Part shown: positions 33,789 through 42,883 of the stretch, one piece after another | Layout of the letters: every line of letters begins with the position of its first letter | How positions within the stretch are numbered: position 1 is the stretch's first letter | Source of the DNA: JAFGDH01 sp964441265 | GTDB lineage: Archaea; Aenigmatarchaeota; Aenigmatarchaeia; QMZP01; QMZT01 | DNA length: 64,000 nucleotides | NCBI GenBank assembly: GCA_964441265.1 | Contig: CAYYKJ010000006.1 | Location: forward strand, 1 to 64,000 | Direction of reading: 5' to 3' | Made by a program: the position numbers and the translations under genes | The notes under the pieces: generated by a model | The model's database searches: none | What the model saw: only the letters and a program-made list of their open reading frames with translations | What the model was told of the DNA's origin: nothing

Positions 33789-34163
33789 TCAGGACTTCCA
33801 GAGCCCGTGGACGTTGCAGAGCTCCCTTGCCTGCACGATCTCCGCCTCTGTCTCGAACTCGGCTTCCGGCGGCTGGCCCGGCTCGAGGAACTTCCTGCAC
33901 ACCTTCCCCTCTGCGAATATCTCTATCCATTCTATGTGATGATTTTCCTCCATTGGGTGGGGGACGTCGCCGACCTTGATCCTGAAGCCGTTCTCCGTGT
34001 TCTCGATCACGGGGACGTGCTTTTCCTCCCCCTCGTTGTCCGTCTTCTCTTTCATCAGCATCATCGGCTTTCCGCAGCAGACCAGTTCCCCCGCTCCCGC
34101 GTGGAGAACCTCCACTATGTTGCCGCATACCTCGCATTTGTATATCTGTCTCAATTCGGTCAT
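33789..34163 (-). CDS. dfx: desulfoferrodoxin (superoxide reductase)
   Basis: This 124-residue protein reduces superoxide to peroxide. The N-terminal desulforedoxin domain binds Fe(Cys)4 (YKCEVCGN...ELVCCGKPM). The catalytic domain has EEKHVPVIE (Glu and His ligand), HPMEENHHIEWIEIF and the C-terminal ELCNVHGLW, giving the four His and one Cys of the active iron. It starts at ATG 34163 after GAGGTGATC. It is the last gene of the operon prx, ferritin-like, dfx, which handles superoxide, peroxide and iron together. Confidence 0.96.
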   Translation of the reverse strand: MTELRQIYKCEVCGNIVEVLHAGAGELVCCGKPMMLMKEKTDNEGEEKHVPVIENTENGFRIKVGDVPHPMEENHHIEWIEIFAEGKVCRKFLEPGQPPEAEFETEAEIVQARELCNVHGLWKS

Positions 34164-34184
34164 TTTGATCACCTCAATTCTTTT

Positions 34185-34469
34185 CTATTCACCGGTCATC
34201 TCTTCGACTTCCTTCTTGCCCTCTTCCATCTCCTCGACCTGTTCCTTGTCCTTTTCGAGGAGCATGGTCTGGAATTCTCCCACATGCTCCTTCTCCTCCC
34301 TGGCCACGGCCAGCAGGACCTTCTTAAGTTTCTCGTTGTCGGTCATCGCGGCCATCTGCTCGTAAAGGTTTATGGCATCCAGCTCGGCGATGACGCCTGC
34401 CCTGAGTATCTCCGTGTCCGTGTCCTCTTTCTTTATTCTGGAAAGATCTATGGGTATCTTCGAAAGCAT
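34185..34469 (-). CDS. ferritin-like (rubrerythrin-type) protein
   Basis: The protein has 94 residues from ATG 34469 behind GGAGGTGAT. Two helices carry the diiron-type motifs AELDAINLYEQMA and AREEKEHVGEFQTML, and the end is a charged helix. The wording is close to the short ferritin-like domain known as encapsulin cargo or as a fusion to encapsulin in archaea (for example Pyrococcus). No encapsulin shell gene is in the window. It is the middle gene of the oxidative-stress operon, so iron storage or peroxide use is likely. Confidence 0.88.
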   Translation of the reverse strand: MLSKIPIDLSRIKKEDTDTEILRAGVIAELDAINLYEQMAAMTDNEKLKKVLLAVAREEKEHVGEFQTMLLEKDKEQVEEMEEGKKEVEEMTGE

Positions 34470-34482
34470 TCTCAATCACCTC

Positions 34483-35148
34483 CTATTCCTCGTTAAGCTT
34501 CTTGTAGCAGAGCCACCAGTCATAGCATTTGTATTCCTTCTGATTCTTCCTCATTTCGGCGGTTTTCACGTCGCTCGCGGGAGGGATTATTACCTGGTCT
34601 CCTATGAGTTCGTTGTTGGGCCAGTTGGCGGGAACCGCTACCTTGTTTCTATCAGATATCTGGAGCGCCCTGAGAGACCGAAGTATCTCATCCATGTTCC
34701 TCCCGATCTCCTGCGGGTAGTACATTATCAGCCTCAGGACACCGTCGGGATCGACTATGAACACCGCCCTTACCGTGTTGCTCCCCTTGCCGGGATGGAG
34801 CATGCCCAGATTCTTGGCAACCATTCCCATGTCGTCCGCTATGATGGGGAAGGGTACCTCCGTCTCCAGGTTGTCCTTTATCCATTCGGCCCATTTCATA
34901 TGGGAAAAGACCTGGTCTATCGAGAGCCCTATCAGCTCGCAGCCGAGCTTCCTGAACTCCTCGCTCTTCTTGGCGAAACTGACGAACTCCGTCGTGCATA
35001 CGGGCGTGAAGTCGCCGGGATGGCTGAAAAGAACGAACCACTTTCCAGAGAAATGCCCCGGCAGGTCAAGCATTCCATGCGTGGTCTTGACCTTCATCTC
35101 CGGAAACTTCTCCCCGAGAAGAGGAATTCCTGTTCTTTCTACTTCCAT
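34483..35148 (-). CDS. peroxiredoxin, archaeal Prx6 type
   Basis: This 221-residue thiol peroxidase has SHPGDFTPVCTTEFV with the peroxidatic Cys51, then FPIIADDMGMVAKNLGM and RAVFIVDPDGVLR. The C-terminal extension ends KCYDWWLCYKK; its cysteines could act as resolving residues, as in Aeropyrum and Thermoplasma enzymes. It is the first gene of the operon with the ferritin-like gene and dfx. The leader has a TATA element and an inverted repeat. Confidence 0.95.
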   Translation of the reverse strand: MEVERTGIPLLGEKFPEMKVKTTHGMLDLPGHFSGKWFVLFSHPGDFTPVCTTEFVSFAKKSEEFRKLGCELIGLSIDQVFSHMKWAEWIKDNLETEVPFPIIADDMGMVAKNLGMLHPGKGSNTVRAVFIVDPDGVLRLIMYYPQEIGRNMDEILRSLRALQISDRNKVAVPANWPNNELIGDQVIIPPASDVKTAEMRKNQKEYKCYDWWLCYKKLNEE

Positions 35149-35174
35149 GAGATCACCTCAACTATTAAAACTCA

Positions 35175-35211
35175 CTGGGAATACCCAGAAAATAGTTTGT
35201 GTATATATTGA
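35175..35211 (-). promoter_or_regulatory. promoter and inverted repeat of the peroxiredoxin operon
   Basis: CAATATATAC (minus strand, 35201-35210) is the likely TATA box. CTGGG-AATA-CCCAG (35175-35188) is a perfect 5-bp inverted repeat just downstream, near the expected transcript start, where a repressor could act. Confidence 0.5.
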
Positions 35212-35234
35212 AATCGGGCTTTTTAAATATGACC

Positions 35235-36338
35235 TCAGTAAAGCTTCAATACATTCTGCCTGACATTCACGTTAGTCGCATCGTCCGCGTAAATCCCCAT
35301 CTTTTTCCTGAGACCCTTCAGGCTCATATACAACTTGTCGCCTCTCCTTTTCAGATCATAAGTTTCCGTGAATTCCGTGTCATAAAAACCAAGATCCTGA
35401 AGCCTGCCGAACATATCCTTATCCTTCAGCATCGTATCTATCAATATAAAATCCCCGATATTCGAATCTTTCTTCGGTCTGCTCGGGGGCTCTTTGATGA
35501 AACCATCCAGAATCTTGGAATAGCTCGTCCTGTCCTGCCTCACGAGAAGATTCTTGTAACAGGAAGAATCGCCGAACATGTAATCAACAATCTTTTCCTG
35601 ATCCTTCGGGAGTTTCAGCAGTTCCTCATAATCGGAGCTGAGCAGGCCCAGGGTCTGCAGTGAATCTTCCAGCAACAACTCCCTGAACCTTGGGTAGTGA
35701 GTCCTGTTGCTTCCCTTTCCCCTGCTGAAGCCGGTGATCCTCTTCTTCCCCTCGTCAAGCATGTTCCCGGAAAGTATTATGATTTCTGCATTAGATCCGC
35801 TGAGGTTGCCGTAATTCCTGAGAGGTATATCGAGGTTTTCTGGAATCTTATCTTTCATCTTTGAGTCGTTGGACTCTATTCTCTGCTTTATGCCCTCCTT
35901 CCCCGAGAGCATTTCCTTTTTCATGCTATCCATTTTTTCGAGAAGAATATCATGGGAAATGAACGGCTCTCCCTCGAACGTCCTGACGTCCCTCCTGCGC
36001 ACGTCCCGGGTATGCTGTTCTATCAGAAAGTCAACGTAATTCGAGAATTCGTTGCATATTGTGCTGTAATCCGGGGTTTTGTGGGTCGGTTCGGTGGAAA
36101 CGATGAACCTGATCGAACCGGTACGGATTGGAGTTTCCACTTTACCGTCCGGTCTCTTGCGGTCGGAAAACCCGGTCCATTTCTTGAGAGAAGACTCGAA
36201 ATTCTTCACGTTTCCCCGGAGGAAGGGCTTTGAAAAATTCCACCACTGCTGGTGATAACCGAAGCTGTCCTCGGAGAGGTCCTCCAGGTGAGGGGGCAGT
36301 TGCAGATATTGCGGATCGAATATCCTTCCTCTGACCAT
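35235..36338 (-). CDS. hypothetical protein, 367 aa
   Basis: I do not recognise this protein. It is soluble, has no signal peptide and is rich in charged residues. A helix-rich middle (ILLEKMDSMKKEMLSGKEGIKQ) is followed by NLSGSNAEIIILSGNM, which reads like a buried strand and turn. The end (YDLKRRGDKLYMSLKGLRKK) looks like a small winged or beta-hairpin unit. It stands alone between the stress operon and the UPF0182 gene. Confidence 0.7.
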   Translation of the reverse strand: MVRGRIFDPQYLQLPPHLEDLSEDSFGYHQQWWNFSKPFLRGNVKNFESSLKKWTGFSDRKRPDGKVETPIRTGSIRFIVSTEPTHKTPDYSTICNEFSNYVDFLIEQHTRDVRRRDVRTFEGEPFISHDILLEKMDSMKKEMLSGKEGIKQRIESNDSKMKDKIPENLDIPLRNYGNLSGSNAEIIILSGNMLDEGKKRITGFSRGKGSNRTHYPRFRELLLEDSLQTLGLLSSDYEELLKLPKDQEKIVDYMFGDSSCYKNLLVRQDRTSYSKILDGFIKEPPSRPKKDSNIGDFILIDTMLKDKDMFGRLQDLGFYDTEFTETYDLKRRGDKLYMSLKGLRKKMGIYADDATNVNVRQNVLKLY

Positions 36339-36478
36339 AAAACCACAATAAAATTTTTTCTTTTACACTTTTAACCCTATACTATGCCAACGGTTGACCG
36401 GAAAGAAAAATGGTCACCAAAAATGCAAACCCGGAATAAAAAAAAAGAAAATCTTCCGGCGCCACTCGAATACGCCTA

Positions 36479-39193
36479 TCAGGAGGATTTCCATTCGTCC
36501 AGAAGTCCCTCTATCTGGTCAATGTAACCCGCATAGGTCTTGAGATCACCGTCTCTCAGGCTGGACTGTGCCTTGCCGTAGAGATCGGCTATCTGGATGA
36601 GGGTCTCCTCCGAGGTCGTGGGAACCGAGGGCTGCGGCGCTCCCGGTACCGAAGGGGCTCTCCCGAACAGCTCGGAAAGGGAGTCGGAGAGGGTTTCCTT
36701 CATGACCAGCTCGTTACCGTAGACCGTGATTACTCTTCTGATTTCGGGAAGCGTTCCCTTTTCGGTGGCCTCCAGGTACAGCGGCTCGATGTAGATAATG
36801 GAATCCTCTATTGGTATGACCAGCGTGTTGCCCCTTATCACGTCTGAGCCGGCCTGCGACCAGAGCGTGATCAGCTGGGATATCTCGGTGTTCTGATCTA
36901 TCCTGGCCTCTATCTGCATGGGACCGTATGTGAGCTTCTGCTTGGAGAACCGGTAAACCACAAGTTCACCGTAATCCGGGAAGTCCGAGACCGCTGCCAT
37001 CCATCCTATCAGATTCTCCTTGCCCCGGGGTATGAAGGGTACCATGAGTATGAACTTCTCTTTCTCCTCCCCAGGAAGCCGGATTATTACATAGTATGGG
37101 TCCGTCTCCTGGCGTGATCCCCTGTATATCTCGTTGGGTATGACCCACGCATCCTCCTTGTTATAGAAAACCCTGGGGTCATTCATGTGATATTCGGAAT
37201 AGATGGCGGCCTGAATCCTGAACAGATCCTCGGGGTATCTCAGATGGTCTTTCAGATCCCCGCTCATCTCACCCAAGTCCCTGAAGAGGCCCGGGAAGAT
37301 GTTCATGTAGGTCTGTATGAGCGGGTCTTCAGGGTCGATCACGTAGAAGCTGACGTCCCCGTTGTAGGCATCGACCACCACCTTCACGGAGTTCCTGATA
37401 TAATTGAAATAATTGTTTTCTCCTGCATACACCGGCTCGGAATATGGATACATCCCGGTGACCGTGTATGCATCGATTATCCAGTACATCCTCCCGCCGG
37501 AAAGAACCACATAGGGATCCCTGTCATACCTCAGGAAGGGCGCGATGCTGGAAACCCTCTCCTTTATGTCCCTGTAAAGCAGTATCCTGCTGTCTTCCCT
37601 GAGGGAACCCGATAGCAGTAGCTCCACCGAACCGAATTTGGCCGCGTAGACGATCCTCCTGAAGGGGTCCGAAAGTTCGACACCGCCGGAGCCTTCGTAG
37701 GTAGTGTATATGTTCTGCTCTCCGCTGGGATAATCGAATTCCTCGGTTGTCGTCTTGACCAGGGCGTACTCTTCCATTCCCTCGTCATAATATATCTCCG
37801 GCCTTTTCACCTCGAAATAATCGGATTCCGGGGGGATGTCCTTTATGTAGAATTCCGGCTGCCCCTCCCCGGTGACCCTGTCGACCGGGTTCATGACGAG
37901 GCCGTATCCGTGGGTGTAAACCATGTGCTCGTTTATCCATGTCCTCGCCGTCTCGGGGAGGTTCCCTGTGTCGAGCCCCCTTACCGAGAGCATGACCTCC
38001 TTGTATTCCCCGCCTATATCGTACCTGTCTATGTCAACGTCACGGAAATTGTAGTATGTCCTGAAAAGCTGGAGCTGATTGTAGGTCTCCATGAGGGGAC
38101 GCCAGTCCCAGAGGCGGATGTTGTTTATGGTTCCGGAGTTCCTCTCCATGTCCTCCTGGGAGAGGTTGTATGATACGGAGAAATCCCTCTCGTTTATGGA
38201 TCCCAGCCCGTACGCCTCGAGCGTGTGATTGATGTTCCTCTCTATATAGGTGTTCTCCAGGTTGTATTCGTTGGGGGTCACTATGAACGCCTGGGTTATT
38301 CCCGAAGTGATCAGTCCGAGCACCGCTATGGCAACGAAGACCCCGATGGTTTTCGCTATCAGGTCGGTCCTCCTCAGACGGAGATTGAGCATGAAAAGTA
38401 TGCCGGCGATGAAGGCTATTGCGGACAGCAGGCTCAGAAGGGGAAGTATTATGTTAATATCCGTGTAACCGGCCCCGAAGACCGCTCCGGTGGGGGATAA
38501 CAGGACTGAGAACCTGGCAAGGAAAAGCCCGACGCCTGTCGCGAAGAACAGCAGTCCCGTGAGAACGCTTATGTGAGGTATGATTTTCTCACTGATGGAT
38601 TTCCAGTCAATCGTGTACGAGGACATGGCATTCGCTTCCACGGATTCCTCCTCCGGGAGGCGCTTCCTCAGGGAATGGGAATAGAGGGCGTAGGAAACCC
38701 CGGTAATAACCAGTGTCAGTATGAGAACGGCAGCCCCGAAGCCAAGGAGCAGGTGATAGAAGGGGAGGGTAAAAATGTAGAATCCCATGTTCATACCGAA
38801 CAAGGGATCGGTTCCCTGGAAGGGAACCTGATTCAGGTATCTGAGTACGATCTCCCACCTGGAAAAAACAGAGCCCACAAAAATGGCGAAGATGAAGGCG
38901 AGCATTATCGTCACCCTGTCTCCTCCGTGGGATTTGCTCTTCTTCTTGGCCTTCCCCAGGCAGACCCTCTTGGCTATGCCTATGTTTATCAGGGCGAATA
39001 TGAAGAAGCCCGCGAAAAACACGAACCACAACCCCACACCCGATATGAGTATGGTCAGGAAGACGTCCTCGAAGCCCATCTTCAGGAACCAGAAGAGGTC
39101 CCCGTATATGTTCATCAAGATCGAGAATATCACCATGAGTATGACGATTATGCCGAAAACGAATCTCCCCAGGTTTCTCATTATAGCTACCAT
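36479..39193 (-). CDS. UPF0182 family membrane protein
   Basis: This 904-residue protein has about seven TM helices in the first 310 residues, starting FVFGIIVILMVIFSILMNIY, with FLKMGFEDVFLTIL, YLNQVPFQGTDPLFGMNMGF and YIFTLPFYHLLLGFG. A large extracytoplasmic part follows, with conserved family phrases (NEYNLENTYIERNINHTLEAYGL, MVYTHGYGLVMNPVD, ETWINEH-type). The C-terminal 60 residues form a helical tail. UPF0182 proteins occur in actinobacteria, cyanobacteria, clostridia and some archaea; no function is known. The upstream region is AT-rich, and the gene seems to stand alone. Confidence 0.95.
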   Translation of the reverse strand: MVAIMRNLGRFVFGIIVILMVIFSILMNIYGDLFWFLKMGFEDVFLTILISGVGLWFVFFAGFFIFALINIGIAKRVCLGKAKKKSKSHGGDRVTIMLAFIFAIFVGSVFSRWEIVLRYLNQVPFQGTDPLFGMNMGFYIFTLPFYHLLLGFGAAVLILTLVITGVSYALYSHSLRKRLPEEESVEANAMSSYTIDWKSISEKIIPHISVLTGLLFFATGVGLFLARFSVLLSPTGAVFGAGYTDINIILPLLSLLSAIAFIAGILFMLNLRLRRTDLIAKTIGVFVAIAVLGLITSGITQAFIVTPNEYNLENTYIERNINHTLEAYGLGSINERDFSVSYNLSQEDMERNSGTINNIRLWDWRPLMETYNQLQLFRTYYNFRDVDIDRYDIGGEYKEVMLSVRGLDTGNLPETARTWINEHMVYTHGYGLVMNPVDRVTGEGQPEFYIKDIPPESDYFEVKRPEIYYDEGMEEYALVKTTTEEFDYPSGEQNIYTTYEGSGGVELSDPFRRIVYAAKFGSVELLLSGSLREDSRILLYRDIKERVSSIAPFLRYDRDPYVVLSGGRMYWIIDAYTVTGMYPYSEPVYAGENNYFNYIRNSVKVVVDAYNGDVSFYVIDPEDPLIQTYMNIFPGLFRDLGEMSGDLKDHLRYPEDLFRIQAAIYSEYHMNDPRVFYNKEDAWVIPNEIYRGSRQETDPYYVIIRLPGEEKEKFILMVPFIPRGKENLIGWMAAVSDFPDYGELVVYRFSKQKLTYGPMQIEARIDQNTEISQLITLWSQAGSDVIRGNTLVIPIEDSIIYIEPLYLEATEKGTLPEIRRVITVYGNELVMKETLSDSLSELFGRAPSVPGAPQPSVPTTSEETLIQIADLYGKAQSSLRDGDLKTYAGYIDQIEGLLDEWKSS

Positions 39194-39260
39194 TCACACA
39201 CCAAGTTACAGAATATTTGTATCAGAACAATAAAAATACGGTGGATCGCCGGAATCATCA

Positions 39261-39944
39261 TTACTCATGCCCGACCGGCATTATGTAGAGGGGAACCTCC
39301 CCCTGCGGAAGGGACAGAACCTGGCTGACCATCTCTTCCGAGAACGCCCCCACAACGACGGTGCCCAGACCGAGTGATTCAGACTGGAGATAAGCGTTCT
39401 GGGCGGCATGACCGCTTTCCTGATAAACGTACTGCCTTCCCCTCTCCCCGTAGCTTCCGGTCGTCCTCCCGAAAACCGCGGAGAACACCAGATCAGCCGG
39501 GGCTTTCTCCACCCACTGCTGGCTGAGGGCCGCTTCGGACAGCTCCCTTCTTTTGTCGCCGTCCAGTACCTTTACCAGAGAGTTTCTTTCGGGAACGTAC
39601 CTGTAAACACCCTCGTCCAGGCCTCCGACATTACCCGCGACGACGTACAGCTCCAGAGGATAGGTCGCGCCTGCCGAGGGGGCTGACCTCTTGCCCGGGG
39701 ATGTCATCCCCTGGGCGGACCACAGCAGCTGGGAAACCTCTGACAGCTTCAGGGGTTCGGAACCATAATCACGAACCGATCTCCTTCCGGCTATGGCCTC
39801 TTCCACCGGAATGCCCCCGGATTTCGAGGGTTCCGGAAGCTTTATCTCCTGTCCCTGATCACCCGGAACCATGTAATCGCCTCCTGATACGCACCCGCTC
39901 GCAGCAATCATTATAAGGAAAAGTAAAAACAAAACGTACCTCAT
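39261..39944 (-). CDS. nitroreductase-family (SagB-like) lipoprotein
   Basis: The protein has 227 residues from ATG 39944. The signal MRYVLFLLFLIMIAASGC has a lipobox with Cys18. The FMN-reductase fold follows: AIAGRRSVRDYGSEPLKLSE, LLWSAQGMTS, SAGATYPLELYVV, GVYRYVPERNSL, and AQNAYLQSESLGLGTVVVGAF near the end. These are SagB-type dehydrogenase features. An extracytoplasmic flavin enzyme of this type is common in archaea and bacteria, and its substrate is unknown. Longer in-frame starts would place the signal peptide internally, so I reject them. Confidence 0.92.
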   Translation of the reverse strand: MRYVLFLLFLIMIAASGCVSGGDYMVPGDQGQEIKLPEPSKSGGIPVEEAIAGRRSVRDYGSEPLKLSEVSQLLWSAQGMTSPGKRSAPSAGATYPLELYVVAGNVGGLDEGVYRYVPERNSLVKVLDGDKRRELSEAALSQQWVEKAPADLVFSAVFGRTTGSYGERGRQYVYQESGHAAQNAYLQSESLGLGTVVVGAFSEEMVSQVLSLPQGEVPLYIMPVGHE

Positions 39945-39975
39945 GATTGAAATTTGGAGAGGGCTAAATAAATAA

Positions 39976-40497
39976 CTATTTTTTGCCACCCTTCCCGGCC
40001 TTGGGTTTCTCTGGCTTCTTCGGGCCCTTGGCGAACTTGAGCTTCTTTCCGCAGTTGAAACAGAAATTGTGACCCTCCGGGTTTTCCGCCCCGCACTTTG
40101 GGCAGACATATATCCTTACCACGCCCTTCCCTTCAGGGGGCTCTTCCTCTTCCCTCCTGAACATGCTGAAGAGGTCCCCTCCGTCGCTTTTCTCTTCTTT
40201 CTCCTCTTTCTCGTCTTCCTTCTTTTTGTCATTCGCACTACTGCTTTTCCCGGCCTTCTTGTCCATCTTCTTGAGCGTTTCGGAGAAGGCATCCTTTTTC
40301 TTTTCGCTGACCATCGTCCTTTTGCCGTGCACGGATCCGACCGCCACGAAAAGCAGGCCCGCCAGCATTATCCCGAAAGAATAGGATTTGGTGTTGATGC
40401 TGAAAAGGGCGGGATACATGAGGAAAATTACCATCCCCCCTCCCGTCACGGCCAGCCCTATCACGAAGAGGGATATTGCCTTCAGTCTGTAGACCAT
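39976..40497 (-). CDS. two-TM protein with C-terminal zinc ribbon
   Basis: The protein has 173 residues from ATG 40497. Two TM helices (AISLFVIGLAVTGGGMVIFL; GIMLAGLLFVAVGSV) are followed by a long Lys/Glu-rich linker. A zinc ribbon near the end, VCPKCGAENPEGHNFCFNCG, has the CxxC...CxxC pattern. The tail is basic and Pro/Lys-rich. The cytoplasmic ribbon probably mediates protein or nucleic acid contacts. Function unknown. Confidence 0.8.
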   Translation of the reverse strand: MVYRLKAISLFVIGLAVTGGGMVIFLMYPALFSINTKSYSFGIMLAGLLFVAVGSVHGKRTMVSEKKKDAFSETLKKMDKKAGKSSSANDKKKEDEKEEKEEKSDGGDLFSMFRREEEEPPEGKGVVRIYVCPKCGAENPEGHNFCFNCGKKLKFAKGPKKPEKPKAGKGGKK

Positions 40498-40629
40498 AAT
40501 GTTAATTATTATCTGCACGGGCTTAATAAATTATTTTTGGGTGAGTTCTTTTACTGCACATGAAGGAAGCTGGGAACAATAAACCCCTAGAAAGCAGGTG
40601 GGCCATATTAGACACTACCAAATGGTTAA

Positions 40630-40640
40630 AACTATATAAG
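40630..40640 (+). promoter_or_regulatory. TATA box of the Cys-rich lipoprotein gene
   Basis: AACTATATAAG ends about 22 bases before ATG 40662. This supports a leaderless start at 40662 and argues against the in-frame ATG at 40560. Confidence 0.55.
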
Positions 40641-40661
40641 TTTTACTCTCATATCTTTAGT

Positions 40662-41699
40662 ATGTCCGCCCGAAAATTCATGTGGATGTTCGTGCTCTTT
40701 GGCATGCTTTTCGTCATCGCCAATTCCGGATGCATAACGGGGTATTTCGTCCTCAAGGCGGAGCCCTATTGCGATGATCCGGAAGTGGCCAGCGTCCACG
40801 GGTGCGTGGGGAACTACCTGAAGGTGGTTTACGACAACCCGGAAAGGGGCTTCGACCTGGTGGGACCGGACGATTCCGTTATATCCTGCCACGCGAACAT
40901 GCCCGGCCCGGCGGATGGCGAATGCCTCAGGTATTCCCAGGAAGGATTCTGTGAAGCGGAGGACCTCTGCGAGGAGCAGAGGAAATGCTCCCTTTCACTC
41001 TGCGACTGCGAATGTTACAAATCGGGAGAGACCCCCGAGGAAAGGAGCGGTAGCCTTTGCGGGATAAACTGCACGGCAAAATACGGTATAAACGGATGCG
41101 AATATTCCGGGGGCGAATGCGTAAAGGTTTATACCTCCGAATCCGCGAAACCGGCCGTGGAAAAGGTCATCAGGGGGAGCGGCATATACTCCTCCAGGAA
41201 CGGCGGGGACCTGACCTTCATCGGCGTGAGGCAGCTGGACTGCAGGTTCTGCTGGGAATACGTGTACAGCTTCGCCGCGGATCCCGAGAGCGGGGAGGGG
41301 CCGGACACCTACAAGGCCATAGCCGTCTTCAGGGAGGGGGAAGTCAGCCCGCTCACCATAAACCAGCAGACCATGAGCTGCGAGAACAACGTGGACTGCA
41401 GGGGGATGGGATGCACCCATCTTTACCCGAACGCCAAGTGCAGCGATTCAGGGGAATGTTATTGCAGGGCATGCTGTCAGGGGGATTCGGACTGCGACGG
41501 GATAGACCCCGGATACATCTGCAGGGAAAACGCCTGCCATCCCAGGATATCCCCGGGAACGCTCCCCCCGCAGGAGGCGGACTGTCTGGACAGGTATGGG
41601 GAATATTCGGAAGGGGAATGCATCCTCCCGGACGGGACAGTATGCACCGATGAGCAGTACTTCTCAGAGGGATGCTACGAAAAGCAGTTAAATGAGTAA
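40662..41699 (+). CDS. Cys-rich lipoprotein
   Basis: The protein has 345 residues. The signal FVLFGMLFVIANSGCITG ends in a lipobox Cys. The mature part has more than 30 cysteines in several small units, among them CSLSLCDCECYKSG, CGINCTAKYGINGCEY and CYCRACCQGDSDCDG, which suggest disulfide-bonded knots. One segment (GSGIYSSRNGG...LDCRFCWEYVYSFAA) resembles the GCPYCW domain of the lipoprotein at 32823. There is no enzyme motif. A surface-exposed role is likely. Confidence 0.85.
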   Translation: MSARKFMWMFVLFGMLFVIANSGCITGYFVLKAEPYCDDPEVASVHGCVGNYLKVVYDNPERGFDLVGPDDSVISCHANMPGPADGECLRYSQEGFCEAEDLCEEQRKCSLSLCDCECYKSGETPEERSGSLCGINCTAKYGINGCEYSGGECVKVYTSESAKPAVEKVIRGSGIYSSRNGGDLTFIGVRQLDCRFCWEYVYSFAADPESGEGPDTYKAIAVFREGEVSPLTINQQTMSCENNVDCRGMGCTHLYPNAKCSDSGECYCRACCQGDSDCDGIDPGYICRENACHPRISPGTLPPQEADCLDRYGEYSEGECILPDGTVCTDEQYFSEGCYEKQLNE

Positions 41700-41716
41700 T
41701 CATTATTTGTTTCAGC

Positions 41717-41917
41717 ATGGGTGAAAGAATGGAACATGGCTACGGATCAATCAAGATTTGCGTGGAACTTCCATCTCCATCGTTCCAGTTCGTTTATCGC
41801 GGGGGAAGCTCGGATATACGCGGAAAAACCGAGGCCCCCAGTGATTTTATAAAGTTCAATTCGGACCATACGGAAATCCCGTCATGGACAACAGGGATAC
41901 CAAAAGAATTTGTGTGA
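41717..41917 (+). CDS. possible small protein, 66 aa
   Basis: The frame from ATG 41717 gives a plausible small beta-rich protein (SIKICVELPSPSFQFVYRGG...). It has no recognised motif and no strong ribosome binding site. The rest of the gap to 42054 contains two Shine-Dalgarno-like sites (AGGAGGTAAG and AGGAGGTGGG), the second serving the next gene. Confidence 0.4.
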   Translation: MGERMEHGYGSIKICVELPSPSFQFVYRGGSSDIRGKTEAPSDFIKFNSDHTEIPSWTTGIPKEFV

Positions 41918-42053
41918 CTTTGTTTCTTCCCGCCCGAATTCTCGTCCATCCGAGATCCGCTGATGCCCGCTTCTCTGATCATTTCGGTCAAAACCGAAGA
42001 AAATCGAAAAGGAGGTAAGCCTTTCATCTAATTGTTCCACAGGAGGTGGGAAC

Positions 42054-42464
42054 ATGAAATTTGCTTTGCTTATAGCAATACTCCTGCTGGTAATATTGCC
42101 CTTGAGTGCATTCGGTCAAGACACAAACCCAGACATAGAAATCAAGAAGCCAATCGACGGGTCCACAGTAGGTCCGATAACCACACTGGAAGTATATGCC
42201 GAGGGACATGACCTGGAGAATCCCCATGCAACCATATATTCCGAGGATTCAAACGCGGCGGTCGGGATTCCCCTCACGTGTCAGTATTCAGAGGAAACCG
42301 GTACGGGATTCATGACCATGAAGTGCGATCAGGAACTGAAACTGAAGGGTTTTACCGGAAAAAACATTGTTCTGACCGCAAGCGTGGAGGAAGGCAGCGA
42401 GGGTGAAACAATTAGGGACAAAGTGGGTTTGTTTGTCTCCGAAGAAAGCGCTCAAGGCCTGTGA
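42054..42464 (+). CDS. small secreted beta-rich protein
   Basis: The protein has 136 residues with a clear signal peptide (MKFALLIAILLLVILPLSAFGQ) and then a single Ig-like domain starting IEIKKPIDGSTVGPITTLEVY, a wording common to archaeal and bacterial Big/Ig modules. It has no anchor and is probably exported. A strong AGGAGGTGGG precedes the ATG. Its 3' end overlaps the convergent PH-domain gene by 13 bases. Confidence 0.8.
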   Translation: MKFALLIAILLLVILPLSAFGQDTNPDIEIKKPIDGSTVGPITTLEVYAEGHDLENPHATIYSEDSNAAVGIPLTCQYSEETGTGFMTMKCDQELKLKGFTGKNIVLTASVEEGSEGETIRDKVGLFVSEESAQGL

Positions 42465-42790
42465 TCTGTGACCAGCTGCTCGTTTATCACCCTGTAGAGC
42501 ATGGAAAGTTCGGAGTGGTCGCCGAAAATCTCGAAATCTTCCCCGTGAGACCGTATCTTCATCTCCTTTCGCTTCCTCAGAAATCCCTTCTCCTCCAGGT
42601 TCACCCCGTTGACGTTCTTCAGGAGGGCGTCCTTCATCCTGTCCTTCTTGAACAGGAGCCCCCTCCGGTTGAGGAATATCAGGCGCTGGTTTGTCACGAA
42701 GGCCCGGTAGCCCTTCTCTTCGCCTACCCTTATCTCGTTCTTTGTGACGAATACGACTTTCTCTCCCGGATTCAAGTATTTATCGACCAT
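42452..42790 (-). CDS. PH-like domain protein
   Basis: The protein has 112 residues and resembles the bacterial PH domain family (bPH): LNPGEKVVFVTKNEIRVG, YRAFVTNQRLIFLNRRG, then the C-terminal helix SELSMLYRVINEQL. Such domains bind lipids or proteins in the cytoplasm. There is no membrane segment. Confidence 0.7.
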   Translation of the reverse strand: MVDKYLNPGEKVVFVTKNEIRVGEEKGYRAFVTNQRLIFLNRRGLLFKKDRMKDALLKNVNGVNLEEKGFLRKRKEMKIRSHGEDFEIFGDHSELSMLYRVINEQLVTDHRP

Positions 42791-42883
42791 TATAAAGTCA
42801 TTGTCCCAGGAGGCTTATAAAAAGGCTCACATCGATTTTAAAAAACTTCCTTTGAACTTGATTTTATCGGGAGTCCGTCAACG

